Shown here: positions 28,720-40,105 of the stretch, in pieces
How positions within the stretch are numbered: position 1 is the first letter of the stretch
Layout: each line of letters starts with the position of its first letter
Assembly: GCF_905475465.1 (NCBI RefSeq)
Contig: NC_062253.1
Location: 7,874,001 to 7,938,000, forward strand
Length of the DNA: 64,000 bases
DNA from: Pieris napi
Lineage: Eukaryota; Arthropoda; Insecta; Lepidoptera; Pieridae
Direction of reading: 5' to 3'
Notes under the pieces: generated by a model
Database searches by the model: none
Told to the model about the DNA's origin: nothing
Seen by the model: the letters and a program-made list of their open reading frames with translations, nothing else
Made by a program: the position numbers and the translations under genes

Positions 28720-29260
28720 TGATTTTAGCGATATTAACTTAATTTTATTACATTTCCATACTATAACATGATTTGCTTTCAACGTTCGTTTATATAAAAA
28801 ATACAACATATTTTAAAAAAAGGTAAACTGATTTTTTTACATATAAGGATCCTATCCAAGTAAGTACCGCCGTAAGTATACAAGTTAGTAAAACTATTTT
28901 CTAATAATATCACATCTGATAAAACTCTATCTATGACCCTTTCTCTAGATCTGCCCTTGCATATAACAGTAGAAAACAGTATTACAGCATAAATAATTAA
29001 AACACAATTACCATATAACAATGCAAATATCCAAATATGTTACATTGCAAAAGAACCAATTCTATTGTTAGCATGTCAATAATTTTTTTTGCAATATATT
29101 GTTTCACTTCCCATACTTGTTATAAGTTGACGAGAAGGTCTTATGTCGGACTTTGGGGTTGTTCTATCAGATTATTTGTTACTTATTTAAGAATGCAGAG
29201 CCACTGGCCGATAATTATTATCCACTGGGATATTATATTTAATTCGTAAATTCTGAGCAG
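28720..29260. other. Intergenic AT-rich DNA
   Basis: Two short open frames (80 and 70 residues) on opposite strands have no domain and do not look coding. Confidence 0.4.
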
Positions 29261-29265
29261 CCTTG

Positions 29266-29402
29266 CGATTCTATAACTCACTTTTCGAACTCACACAGCG
29301 GTTTTCGCATCGGCGGTCACTAATTTTTTTTCACGACTGATGTGAGAGTGACCGCCGATGCGAAAACCGCTGTGTGAGTTCGAAAAGTGAGTTATAGAAT
29401 CG
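29266..29402. mobile_element. Hairpin MITE, 56-bp perfect inverted repeat, copy 1
   Basis: 29266-29321 and 29347-29402 are perfect reverse complements over 56 bases, spacer 25 bases. A related copy lies at 61013-61190. In that copy the right end continues 'cgcaaggc', whereas here it runs into another small inverted pair (29400-29409 and 29440-29449, stem TCGAGATAGT). Confidence 0.75.
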
Positions 29403-29668
29403 AGATAGTTGTCTACCGAATGTTCGTACAGAATGTACTACTATCTCGATCTATATATCTTAGCACCAATGGAGTTTTATTTCTAACATTCTTGAGGAAA
29501 TGTGTAAGGTCTCAAATTTGAATATGCAAAAGGCATCGCCTATTTGCCTATTTGAAATCGGAGGGAACAATAGATCCCGACGTAGTTCTGTCCATACCTG
29601 CATACATATGCAGAGTGTTATAGATTTACAGAATATTGTCTTTGATTAACATAACCTTTACACATTTA

Positions 29669-30352
29669 AAGAAAAAACTTTTTAACCGGATTAAATTTAT
29701 GTATTATTATAAATTTACAATTATTTAACATAATTTTAAATTTATCCGACGTTTCGCGTACTTTACAGCGTGCGTGGTCACGGTGACTGAAGACAAAGGT
29801 GTTGGATGTCAAAAAGTATCACAGCTGTAGAGAATATTGCATTATCTGTATTTATTTCCCCGGAGTTGGTATCGGTACCGGATAAATTTAAAATTATCCG
29901 TCGTATTATCCAGAAACCCGTTTTCCGTTGTCACGGCATAACATGAAAACGGCATGACTGATTTGTCTGATTCTTTTTCATAATATTCCTTGAAGTACGA
30001 GGATGGTTCTTACGGAGAGAAAAATTAAAAAAAATTGAGTGAAAAAGTCTAAAAACAACACTTTTCTATATTCCCATACAAAATATTCGTAATAATATTT
30101 AAAGGCAATTTGAACTTTAATACCATAACATAAAGTTCAAGTGTTAGTGGAGGGGTTCCGGGAAGGTAAATTTTTATTTTTTGACATAATGTAGATATTT
30201 GTTGTATTATCAACTTTTTTTTTTATCTTACTAGCTAGACCGGTGTCCCGAATAGCAGGATAAGTATTTAAAAAAAATAAAGAATCGTCTGTTAGGCGGT
30301 ACGATGTTCGCTAGTAATACATAACTTTAATCCGGTTAAAAAGTTTTTTCTT
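29669..30352. mobile_element. 684-bp TIR element with TA flanks
   Basis: Inverted termini AAGAAAAAACTTTTTAACCG are identical at both ends, with TA at 29667-29668 and 30353-30354. The interior contains 'cgacgtttcgcgtactttac' and 'agcgtgcgtggtcacggtga', widespread in arthropod MITEs. No coding region. Confidence 0.65.
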
Positions 30353-30359
30353 TAGATTT

Positions 30360-30790
30360 ACAGAAACCAAAAATACCATATAGATTTCGATTTAGTAATC
30401 CATCTAAAATAGTATTTGCTTTGAATTATCTGCTTCAAAGGTTGCATATAAGCTCATTTGACGTCTGTATTATATTTCAAATGTTTTTGCAAGTTCCGAG
30501 CATAGTGAATGGAAAACCTTGGTGAATGTGTACCTACAGTAAATTAATGTGACTATTCTTATAGATATACTGGTTATATACTGTTATTGTAAGATTAAGG
30601 TGATAAGGATGGAAAAATTATTGTCAACAATAAGACCACTATGTGGTTTATACGAAGTTCCATACCCGGATATGTATGGTTAAAATAACAGCTTCAATGT
30701 ATAAAAACGTGAATTTATTACATTATTAACATAACACGATGGTTCCAGTGCTTTACAGCAATCGTTGAAAATACTTTATGTTATTCAGTC
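30360..30790. other. Intergenic AT-rich DNA
   Basis: Nothing recognised between the TIR element at 29669 and the GC-rich element at 30798. Confidence 0.4.
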
Positions 30791-30797
30791 CTTTAAA

Positions 30798-31233
30798 GGA
30801 TGATTCACGGTACACCGTGTCGCGACCGGGCCGGGCCCCGGCCGGGACACGGCCACCGTGCGCCGGCCGGGACAGTGGTTCATGTTACACCGGACTGTTT
30901 GGGTGTACGCACGTACGTGTTTGGACGACTATATCTGTTTTTGTCAAAAAAAAAACAAAAAAAAATTTAACCTCACTAAGATTTGACGTTGACTGCTCTG
31001 CGGGTGCCCGGGCGCCTACGTTCATGTTACGACGTGCCGGGGCCGGACCGTGCCGGAGCCGGGAAACAATACCCACCGACATTACAACGCCGTGCCCCGG
31101 CCGGGGCACGGCCGAGCCACGGTCAGGCATGAATTACTTCATACAAAAGTATATCATTAATGTTAGGCCGTGCCCCGGCCGTGCCCCGGGCGGGGCACGG
31201 CCCGGTCGAGACACGGTGTAGCGTGAATCAGCC
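30798..31233. mobile_element. GC-rich MITE with palindromic CCGTGCCCCGGCC arrays
   Basis: 436 bp flanked by TTAAA at 30793-30797 and 31234-31238, with inverted ends (GGATGATTCAC against GGCTGATTCAC). The inside carries repeated blocks such as GGCCGTGCCCCGGCC, forming many hairpins. A 147-residue frame here has the composition of such a repeat and I do not call it a gene. Confidence 0.65.
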
Positions 31234-31293
31234 TTAAAAGTTGATATGTATTGTTGAGAAGTTGATTCTTGCTTTCGCTGGTTTTTTTATTAA

Positions 31294-31492
31294 TTCATTT
31301 AGGCACTATATCAAATAATAGCACATAAATATTGTTAATCGAAATTTGGAGAGGCCTCTTATAAGAGGTCCTTGAAAAAAAAATTTTTTTTGTATACAAT
31401 TTAAAGTGCGTGTATCTGGTAAATTTAGATGAATCTTTCAAGTTTAAAATTAATCTAAATTTAGAACAAGCCCTATCTTCTAATCCGACCAC
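31294..31492. repeat. Tandem duplication, first unit
   Basis: About 199 bp. The block from 'ttcatttaggcactatatca' to 'taatccgacca' is repeated immediately downstream. Shares 'gaggtccttgaaaaaa' and 'tgtatacaattt' with the region around 36120. Confidence 0.7.
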
Positions 31493-31677
31493 TTCATTTA
31501 GTCACTATAGCAAATAATTGCACATTAAATATTGTATTCTCCTGGAGGTCCTTGAAAAGAAAATATTTTTTTGTATACAATTTAAAGTGCGTGTATCTTT
31601 TGTAAATTTAGATGAATCTTTCAAGTTTAAAATAAATCTAAATTTAGAGCAAGCCCTATGTTCTGATCCGACCATTT
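31493..31677. repeat. Tandem duplication, second unit
   Basis: Second copy, lacking about 16 bases near the first 'gaggcctcttataagag' and with several substitutions. Ends '..gatccgaccatttc'. Confidence 0.7.
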
Positions 31678-31679
31678 CC

Positions 31680-32100
31680 TACCGTCCCGTTATGTTATTA
31701 CAATTATCTACTAAATGTCTAATTAATAAATCTAATTAATGTTCAAATGAATTCGCGTAACTATTGTTATTTCCGTATTTCTAAATTGAAAAGCTTGATT
31801 AATTAACAAGGACAGTCCGATATCAATACAAATCCTGCTTCGATATGAACCAATTTTCAAATGCCAAGGCGTTTACTATACTGGACATGATAACGACCAT
31901 TATATGTTGACCTTTGGGTACACAATGGACACCGGTAATGTAACTAAGTACATTTCGCAAACCTTATAAAGGCTTATCTTAGAGTGATTTTCACTTTAAT
32001 TGATTTTTAGAAATGTAATTTAGATTAGATATTACTTCTATTGTCACGTTAAAATTGATCAATTTATTATTTAGAGCACGCTTGGATATCGCTTAGAAAA
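31680..32100. other. Intergenic AT-rich DNA
   Basis: Nothing recognised. Confidence 0.4.
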
Positions 32101-32109
32101 AAAAAAGAA

Positions 32110-32465
32110 ATTCGGTTCCTCATCTCTGGGTGGGAGCTCTTCAGTACCAGCTGCTTCAACTGGACCGTATTCGGCGAATAGCAGTTCGAATAATCGACGA
32201 CCAGTCACTGTGTTCAAACGGCTTGAACCCTTGGCGTTGCGTAGAGATGCGGGGTCTCTCTACATCTTCTACCGCATTTATCATGGAGAGTGTTTTGAAA
32301 AGTAATTCGGTTGGATAGAAATAGCTGAGTTTCATCACCTCACCTCGACGTGCGTCGTTCTACAACTGCAGTGCCGCGCACCATTACTGTGAAACCATGG
32401 TGCTCCATAGTGCCACGCACTCGAGAGCCCTCTGGCATTGAGAGTGTCTAGGGGGCCGTATCACA
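32110..32465 (+). mobile_element. Non-LTR retrotransposon (jockey-like) 3' coding fragment
   Basis: Reads, with frame changes, LLQLDRI.RIAVRIIDDQSL, then an 'ALR.DAGSL.IFYRIYHGEC' stretch, which is the C-terminal region of jockey/R1-type reverse transcriptase polyproteins in insects. Broken by frameshifts and stops, so dead. No 5' part here. Confidence 0.6.
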
Positions 32466-32469
32466 CTTA

Positions 32470-33266
32470 ACATAAAGTTCTAGCCCAATTGCCCCGTTCT
32501 TTACAAAAAAAGACAACATTACGGTACTAATAACAATTTAGGACCTATTATAATATTAGTACATAATTTAAATATTTTCTATATGTAACTATAATTTATA
32601 AACGCGTTTTAAGTTATTCATTAAAATCGTGAAAAGATTTTTCTCATTTGTTTCTTTCGTTTTGAAATGTAATCTTTTCTTCTCGATGAAGGAAAGACTA
32701 GGAGGGTCCGCGAATTTTAAACATCGTACATTTATACATAAATTTGGCATTTTTTATATGCCCAATTTTACTCATAATATGATGAATGCGTGATAGTTGC
32801 ATCGTCGTGCCAGCACGCGTGCGTAATTAAAATCATCAAGGACATGTATAATCTGAGGCCTAGAACGCTACTGCTTGTTTATTAATTGATTATAAATTAT
32901 GAGTATAAATCAAATGTATAAAATAAACACCATATACAACGGTAATAGCTACACCATTATAACGAACAAACCCCTCTAGAGCATTTCATGCATATTTCTT
33001 ATGGGCAGTGCAGGATCAACTTACACTGGTTTCAACTAAATAATGATTGCTGTCCAGATACATAATTTGCATTATTATTTTACTTGCAGTTCCCACAGTA
33101 TGTAAATCAGATTTGAGACTTTCAACAAAGACAAAACACTTGCTACATGTTTTTACTAAGAATGAATTATTCTAAAAAACTTAAGAAATATTCTAATGAG
33201 CGTACGTAGTGTTTTATGCCTACAACTCTTTCATATGTATGTGTAATAATACTTTAATACAAATAA
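32470..33266. other. Intergenic AT-rich DNA
   Basis: No gene or element recognised. Confidence 0.4.
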
Positions 33267-33540
33267 TCTAATATTAAAATTCTCGTGTCACAATGTTAGT
33301 TCCCATACTCCTCCGAAACGGCTCGACCAATTCTTATGAAATTGTTTATGCTTATTCAATAAGTCTGAGAATCGGCTACTATCTTTCAAACCCCTAAGTG
33401 ATAAGGGGTGTCCATTCCAATTTATTTTTTATTTTTTACATTTTTTTTTTGTTTTTATTTTTTTAATGATACGGCATAAAAAAATACATACAACCTCTAA
33501 CTTTCACCCCTCTAACACAAACACTCACTTTTAAAAAAAG
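33267..33540 (+). mobile_element. Helitron 5' portion, 3' end not found
   Basis: 5' end TCTAATATTAAAATTCTCGT after A (33266), followed by the Helitron body also seen at 24124-24487 on the other strand ('ctcctccgaaacggctcgac', 'taagtctgagaatcggctac'). No CTAG terminus could be matched near 33540. Confidence 0.55.
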
Positions 33541-33649
33541 AGTGAAAAATGTGTTAAAAACATTGCAGTAGAAAGAATCCTTGGTCTTACTCACAGATTT
33601 CTATAACTGATTTTCTTGTTTTTTCCTAATAACCAAGTTACCGACTTCG

Positions 33650-33820
33650 TTTTTTTCTTGGGTTTTTTCCAAGGCCCACCTTCTTCACAATGTTTTCTTT
33701 CGCTGTACGACCGAGTGTTCAGTCTTGCTCATTACGTATGTAAAAAGAAACGTCCCATCTTATACAGCATGTGTCAAGCCAACACTGCTCTTGCCACTTT
33801 GAAACAAAAACTTGGTCAAG
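33650..33820 (-). repeat. Badly decayed SINE-like segment
   Basis: On the minus strand 'gagcagtgttggctt' and 'cggtcgtacagcgaaagaaa' recall the tRNA-derived SINE. The 102-residue plus frame over this segment is not believed to be a gene. Confidence 0.3.
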
Positions 33821-33929
33821 CAAGTGCGGTGCTTTTTAAAGGTGGTGTAATACAACTTATCTTACAACCTGTCAACTCATACTATTGTATATCGCTGTTT
33901 CAAGCACTTTGCGAAATCGAGTGACAATC

Positions 33930-35880
33930 GATCGAGAACTGATACGAAATTGAATGGAATTTACATTTAACAGTGGGTGTTTCCTTGTATTCAGTGAGAA
34001 ATGCGCATACATTTCAATGGAAGTAAGATTGGTTAGGAAAATGTATGGGATTTGGTGGAATGCGGAAGTCAAAGACATGTATTTAAATAAATATTACGGG
34101 TGATGATGATGATGATGATAATAAAAATTATAATTATAATGAATGCACTATGCTGATAAATGTATCTTATATATATTATATTATCTTATATATATATATA
34201 TACACATATATATCTATATACAAACATATAAAATGTTAAAAGGGGGACATTTTATTTGACATTTATATGTTGTCCTGTTTGAACGGAACATATATTTTAT
34301 ATCTCATTTTGGTACTTTCGTATTAACGCCATCGCGGCAAAAATTCTGGTAACTAAAAAATTTAGAAATCCGTATTGTTAATACGTAAGTACCCTCATTT
34401 TATATACGGTTAAAGGGGTTATCAACTGAAACTTTCGAAATCACTACACCATTCTGGTTACAGAAAAGTTGTTAGTATAATTTTTCACCTAGTACTAAAA
34501 ATATTGAACATGTAGAATTCAGAAAACTTATTTCTTAATCTCTTTTGCTTTTTGTATGAAGTGAATTAAATTTCTATCTGTTTAAAAAGGAAAGGCTGAC
34601 CAACTATGTATGATATCCGGTGATAAAAATTACACTTTTTGTGGCCTAAGGTCGCCTACTTCTTATGATCTAGTTTCAAACATTGCTTTGACAAAATGCC
34701 AATAGAGCAAAAAGTTCGTTACTCAATGCGATGTCTGTAATTTTGATAATTAAAATGTTATTAATATGGTTAGTATGATAATATATGAATTTGGACTAAT
34801 ATAGCCTATTACTAATCTTAAAAAAAACATATATTTTTTAAAAGAAGAACAATTTAAATGTGTTTAGAAAACATTTGTCATAGACAAGAGTTCCGCCGTA
34901 TCATCACTCGATAAGTCATTCCTATTCGATTTTCAAATTGCTGCACAGAGTATAAGAAATGTTTCGTGTGTTAGATCACGGGTCTTTTTTAAACGTTGAA
35001 GCCGGAAGAAGGTAATGTTATTTATTTCAGAATAAATAACAGTTTATTGAAGGTGTAAATCAAATTATTAATTGTCAAAAAGCTATTGACAACATAACTA
35101 TTTAGTTAATGGACCTTTATTTTAATATTACACATACTTGCCTATAACTGCTTAGCGCAATTATATAAACTAACACCTTACGTTTAAGGTAAAAAATGCC
35201 ATAGATTAAGCGATTGAAATGTAATACTAATTTAAATATTATAACATTTATTACATGACAAATTACGCTTGACGTGTTTGAGATCCTTTATAAAAACAAT
35301 TTTAATAGTTCTAGTGCTCTTTAGTTAATGTTGGTCTAATTGGTATGTTTTTATTTAATTATTCTTTGTAATGGCAATAATTTTCCTATACATTATGGAA
35401 GTTAATAGATTGATTAGAATTGTTATATTATTAGTGTCTACATAAATTTTATTTAAATTTACTAGCATCACGTATTACAGATTTGTTCCGTGTCCAAGTA
35501 AATTGAAATTTAATCACTCACTAATAGTGGAGAATGTAGAAAGGAGACAGCTCATGCCAAAATAATATATATTTTGCCGACTCACTTAGATTAGACCTTT
35601 AGTATTGCTTCTTATAGATGCTTAGAAACCCCTTCTTAATGTTTTTCTTTTAAGGACCGAAATGGTCGCCAAACTCCAAAAAAGTACATTGTTTCTTTCC
35701 ATTTTTCGTAATTGTTTCAAAAATATATGGTGGAATTGAGTAGTTTATGTATCCATTTTGAAAGATTTAAATAACTTCGATAAAAAAAATCAAAACATAG
35801 CCAATATTTGACACTTTCAATTCATTTTATGACGAAAATTTATATAGAACGTGATTTTTAAATTAACACGATATATTATA
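33930..35880. other. Intergenic AT-rich DNA with microsatellites
   Basis: Contains (TGA)n at about 34101-34119 and a (TA)n-rich stretch at about 34165-34215. No gene seen. Confidence 0.45.
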
Positions 35881-35884
35881 TATA

Positions 35885-36005
35885 AAAATAGATGTTATCC
35901 GATTCTCAGACTTACTGAATATGCATACAAAAATTCATATCACATCAAGCCGTTTCGGAGGATTATGGGACCGAATATTGTTACACGAGAATTTGATATA
36001 TTAGA
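35885..36005 (-). mobile_element. Truncated Helitron, minus strand
   Basis: Minus strand begins TCTAATATATCAAATTCTCG at 36005 next to T (36006), matching the 5' end of the 24-kb Helitron; the rest is cut off. Confidence 0.5.
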
Positions 36006-36053
36006 TATACAATAATATTATATAATGTTGCTATGAAGAGGTGAAAGAAGGTA

Positions 36054-36068
36054 GGGGGGGGGGGGGGA
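36054..36068. repeat. Poly-G run
   Basis: About 14 consecutive G in AT-rich context, a plausible G-quadruplex or assembly-sensitive spot. Confidence 0.75.
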
Positions 36069-36194
36069 GATGCTCAAGATAGCGAGAAAAGGAGCCAGTT
36101 GGAGGAGGCCTATACTCTAGAAGAGGTCCTTGAAAAAATAAATTTAATTATTTCTGTATACAATTTTAGACGTATCGTCAAGGAATAAATGAGG

Positions 36195-36295
36195 CTTATT
36201 ATTAATGTTGCTTTACTTAATTTATTATTATTATTAATGTTGTTTTACTTAAGTTATTATTATTATTAATGTTGCTTTACTTAAGTTATTTGATG
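36195..36295. repeat. Minisatellite of about 36-bp units
   Basis: Three imperfect copies of 'ttattattaatgttgcttta' plus 'cttaagt' and variable TTA runs. Confidence 0.65.
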
Positions 36296-36719
36296 TAGCT
36301 TTAACAAGCGTCAGAATTATATTGCAACGAATGATTTCGTCAATGCACATAAAATATCTGATTTCTCATATCGATTTACCTTTGATAGTTTTTATGAAAT
36401 TTATTGATCTTTCGAAGGTCAGTTGCCACATGATACCTATTGTGTCGAAACTTGTCGTTATGTCAGTTCATTAATATGATATTGATTGACTTTTGATCAC
36501 GATTGTGGTTAAATTGGGCTCATTCTGTTAGCAATTCGTATTAATAAGTGTGAAGGATTTTAGACAAATCTGGTAATGAAACCCGATGAATTTGTACCAA
36601 TCTATAATAAAGTGTTGAAACATTTAGGAAAACTAAGAAAGTTACGCTATTTTATTCCTTAGACATTAATTCCAGAGCTGTATGTACTAAGTAGCGGAGT
36701 CCTTAACGCAATACACTGT

Positions 36720-37052
36720 TATATATTTGGTGTTGTTCCCACGAGAATATAAGTGCGTTCTCCTAATTCATCATGCCTACTGCTGAGAGAGGACAAATCT
36801 TTGTTTTTTTTATTTTTAATTACTTAAATATATCATGTGGAACATGGTGTAATGGTTGCAGCTCCTTACAAACATTTTGTAAAACAAAAAACTTGGCGAT
36901 TAAAAATAGTGGCGGAGAGTTTATTGCCAGTTCTTCTCGTCCCACGCCCTTGATTTGAGAACTGGCAGTAAATGTAAAATTAGAAGCATTTGAAATGAAT
37001 CTCTTTATTGACGTTCATAAGTGTACATTGTGTTACCTAAATGAATTCCATA
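36720..37052 (+). repeat. Lepidopteran retroposon 3'-end repeat (family A), plus copy
   Basis: 'catgtggaacatggtgtaat', 'ggcggagagtttattgccag' and 'gacgttcataagtgtacatt', as in the 12.8-13.2 kb copy. Confidence 0.7.
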
Positions 37053-37082
37053 CGGACAACTCTTATAGTATTAGTAGTATAA

Positions 37083-37435
37083 TACGGGTTGCAGACCAAG
37101 AGCTAAGCTAAGTTAGTTTAGCTTAGCTCGCATAGCTGACGCAGTTTTCCATACTTGTGTGCAGACCGCAAACTATGCGAACTAAGCTATGTGAGCTAAC
37201 TAAAATATGCGAAGCTAAGTTAGTTGTGTATGCCGATGCGCAGCTACACGAGCTAAGCTAAGCCCCTCCCGCTACCCCGCACACCATTTGCACATCCTTC
37301 GCCACACTGACTGAGCTTTGGCTTAGCTGTTGGTGTGCACGCTATTTATTTCTAGCTTAGCTTAGCCTAGCTTGCTTGGCATAGCTTAGTTTAGCCTTGG
37401 CATAGCTTAGTTTTCGGTCTGCAACCGGCTTTACC
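37083..37435. mobile_element. MITE-like element with AGCTAAGCT arrays
   Basis: Ends carry inverted 'ggttgcagacc' (37088 region and, reversed, 37409 region). The inside has many copies of short motifs such as gctaagct and agcttagct in both orientations. Right side is followed by TAA; a matching left duplication is not clear. Confidence 0.5.
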
Positions 37436-37439
37436 CTAA

Positions 37440-38160
37440 ATTAACCCCAATCACAAAACAGTTTGGCTGATAGTAAGTGAACTAATGACATATCAGGCGT
37501 AGCAAGAAATTTAACAGATTGAATGGACGTTACCTCTGACAGGGAAGAAGAAATTGAAGGAGGCCCTATTCAGAAAGCGGCTCTATGGCTCTGAAGACTA
37601 CGGTCGTGTGTTCGAATCACGCATATTTACTAAAATATTATTCTGCCAATAATTTACCTTAACTAAAAATTTTAGCTTAGCGTGTATGCTGAAGGTAAAT
37701 ACCGGAAAATTGTGATTTGTATACTGATTTTTACAATAAAACCGCTTAGCAACTACCGAAGGCCAGAGTAATATTTATTGCGAACTTTCTCATGTTCTCC
37801 AATGTAATATTTCTCTGCAGCCGTTGCCTAAAAATGTGAAATAATGGACGCATTGTTATGCAAATATTATTTCTACGGGTACTAGTGTTGTAATTAATAT
37901 TGCAATTCTGAATTAGAGAGGAATTTTAAACAAGTTTTAAAATATTACGGCGGTAATGAGCGTAATTAAGCAGCGTAAAGTTTAATGATAGTGATTTTTA
38001 TTTAGATTTTTGTTATTTGGGCGAAGATTGTGCGAAATTGATAATGTGTAAAACAATTATTGTTGCAGAATTCGGCGTGTTTGTAATCGGACAAACGGAT
38101 GTAATGTGACATATCATGTTGGGTGTTTGTGGAGGAAGGAATGTGTGAGCAGCACAACCA
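37440..38160. other. Intergenic AT-rich DNA
   Basis: Nothing recognised. Confidence 0.4.
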
Positions 38161-38168
38161 ACCTAAAT

Positions 38169-38342
38169 ACCCGCCTTCCACTGCGAGCAGAACGGACCCA
38201 TTACAGACACCGCTATACTCGTAACGATGATTTTCATACATTTTCATTTCCGTGCGAAACTCAACTCGCTAACCTCATATGTAACTCTTTCAGTATAGCG
38301 GATTCCGAAATGGGTCCGTTCCGCTCGCAGTGGAAGGCGGGC
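38169..38342. repeat. Inverted repeat of exon-like sequence
   Basis: 31 bases (cccgccttccactgcgagc and following) near 38169-38199 match, with one mismatch, the reverse complement near 38312-38342, and similarity continues for about 20 further bases into the loop. The right arm follows a 'ctctttcag' that looks like a splice acceptor and lies in a plus frame up to 38462. An alternative view reads the same residues (YSG.xNGSV.LAVEGG) from each arm. Confidence 0.55.
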
Positions 38343-38464
38343 AAAAAGGAGGATCAACCAGTCGAACCGCTAACTGGCTTGATTCCAGTGGAAAAAGATG
38401 AGAAGTTTATGATCGGAATAACTTTCAGCGTGTGTTATATATTGCAAAGGTTTCTTGCCTAAGA

Positions 38465-39355
38465 TTGTAGATGTCGCTACACAATCAAACGGAACGTGAT
38501 CTCGTATCATTTAACATTCTCACCCCCAGAACGGCAGAAAACTTTTCTATATCAGGACATTGAAGCTTAGGCAGAAAATAAATTATATGATTTACTTAGA
38601 CATGGATATTCACATAGTAAAAAGAAAATGTTTTCTTTGTTCAAAGTTAATACTTTATCTTCCTACGATATCCGAGCTAGCAGTTTCCCACAGGATGCAG
38701 CCACAAAATAAAGGATTCAAATAATCATTTTTCCAACATGTAATTTCTCATCTCATAACAAGAATTGCTACAACGGAATATATCAAGAAATTCGCTTTGG
38801 TTACTCAATTGCGTTATTTGAAAATTTATAGCATACGCAAGACCGCAAGTATTTGAATTTATGACTTTGTGAAATACAATAGTTTTAAGTGTATCTTACA
38901 AAATATTTAAAAGGTTTTAATGAAAAAGGGCATTTGTACATCTTTTAATGCGTGCCCTTTCAGAATCAATAAATCACTGTAAAGTTTGACGTGAAATAAT
39001 ATGTGAAAGATACATTTATTATTTATTTAATAATATTATTAATGCGTCTGTAGGGCACCGGTTGGCCTTATTCCTAAATTGCGAACTTTTACAACCAATT
39101 TTGAGAGAGACTTTTGAAAATGAAGTGTTTCTGCTAATAGATCCTCTTCCTATTAATAAGTTTTACTCCAAAAGATAATAAACATGGTTTAAGTTACATA
39201 TATTAACAGCCTGTCCCGGTATAGCACGGGTGGACTTTTTTTGGAACATTTCAGAAATAAGTACCTACTGCCTTTCTTACTACAGAAGAAGTGTAGCATA
39301 CTAGTGGTGAAAGATTTTTTTCAAATAGATTAATTGTTTATTCGCTAAAAAATAA
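38465..39355. other. Intergenic AT-rich DNA
   Basis: No gene seen. The part near 39050 resembles a LINE 3' end ('agggcaccggttggccttat') but is too short to be sure. Confidence 0.4.
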
Positions 39356-39359
39356 ATCA

Positions 39360-39582
39360 GTGGCGCTACAACTCCTATAAGTCAGGGGCCTCAGATTTCT
39401 GAATCTATTTCATGATCATTCTGTTCAATCTAATAGGCAAGTAGGTTATCAGCCTCCTGTGTCTGACACACGCCATCGACTTTTTGGTTTGGTTTCCACA
39501 AAAGTCCGTTGGTGCTCAGCCGGGGATCGAATCTACGACCTCAGGGATGAGAGTCGCACGCTGAAGCCACTAGGCCAACACA
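39360..39582 (-). repeat. tRNA-derived SINE, reverse copy
   Basis: Minus strand has 'gttggcctagtggcttcagc' (box A-like), 'gtagattcgatccccggctg' (box B-like) and the SINE body to 'cctgacttataggagttg'. Same family as 7340-7627. Confidence 0.85.
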
Positions 39583-39998
39583 AATCTTTCCTATTTATAA
39601 TATTAATATAAATATAGATTTATCATAAACTAAACACGTTTTTCTTTTTTTATATCTCCATACAAACAAAGATTATTAAAAATAAAGTCGAACACTTAAT
39701 TAAAAGCAAATAATATTTATTTTGTCTTTTGATTGCCTTTAACAGATTAAAAGGCAGCGCACAAAAACTAGTTATATCTATTATATTTTTACTTTTCTAT
39801 TACACCCTTCTTAACCATATCATATCCTGCTCAATCATGACTTTTGTCATTCATGTATTTTCTTATTATTTTGTATTGCATTGTAATTCATGAACCGTAA
39901 GGTTAGCTTGTTTGTAGTCTATTTTGTAGATTAAGTTTTGTAATTGTATAATATTTCAGTATTAATTGCAATTATTTACACTTTACCCTAAGTTATTT

Positions 39999-40105
39999 TC
40001 CTTAATAGGGTTGTCTGGAATAGATCGCTTGGTAGCGATAAGATCGCCCGCTGCATTTCTAATAATGTATGTTACTTGTTTTTATTTGTAATGTAACGAA
40101 GTTTA
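39999..40105 (+). repeat. Non-LTR 3'-end repeat (family D), plus copy
   Basis: 'gggttgtctggaatagatcg', 'gcgataagatcgcccg' and 'taatgtaacgaag' match 52229-52350 and, inverted, 58806-58935. Confidence 0.6.

Noticed and set aside
30778..31221. 147-residue plus frame
   Set aside because: Entirely within a GC-rich palindromic repeat; composition is Arg/Pro/Gly from the repeat, not a protein.
33616..33924. 102-residue plus frame
   Set aside because: Overlaps a decayed SINE; no domain.
37570..37620. Possible tRNA-like sequence near 'ggtcgtgtgttcgaatcac'
   Set aside because: No paired acceptor stem could be drawn by eye.
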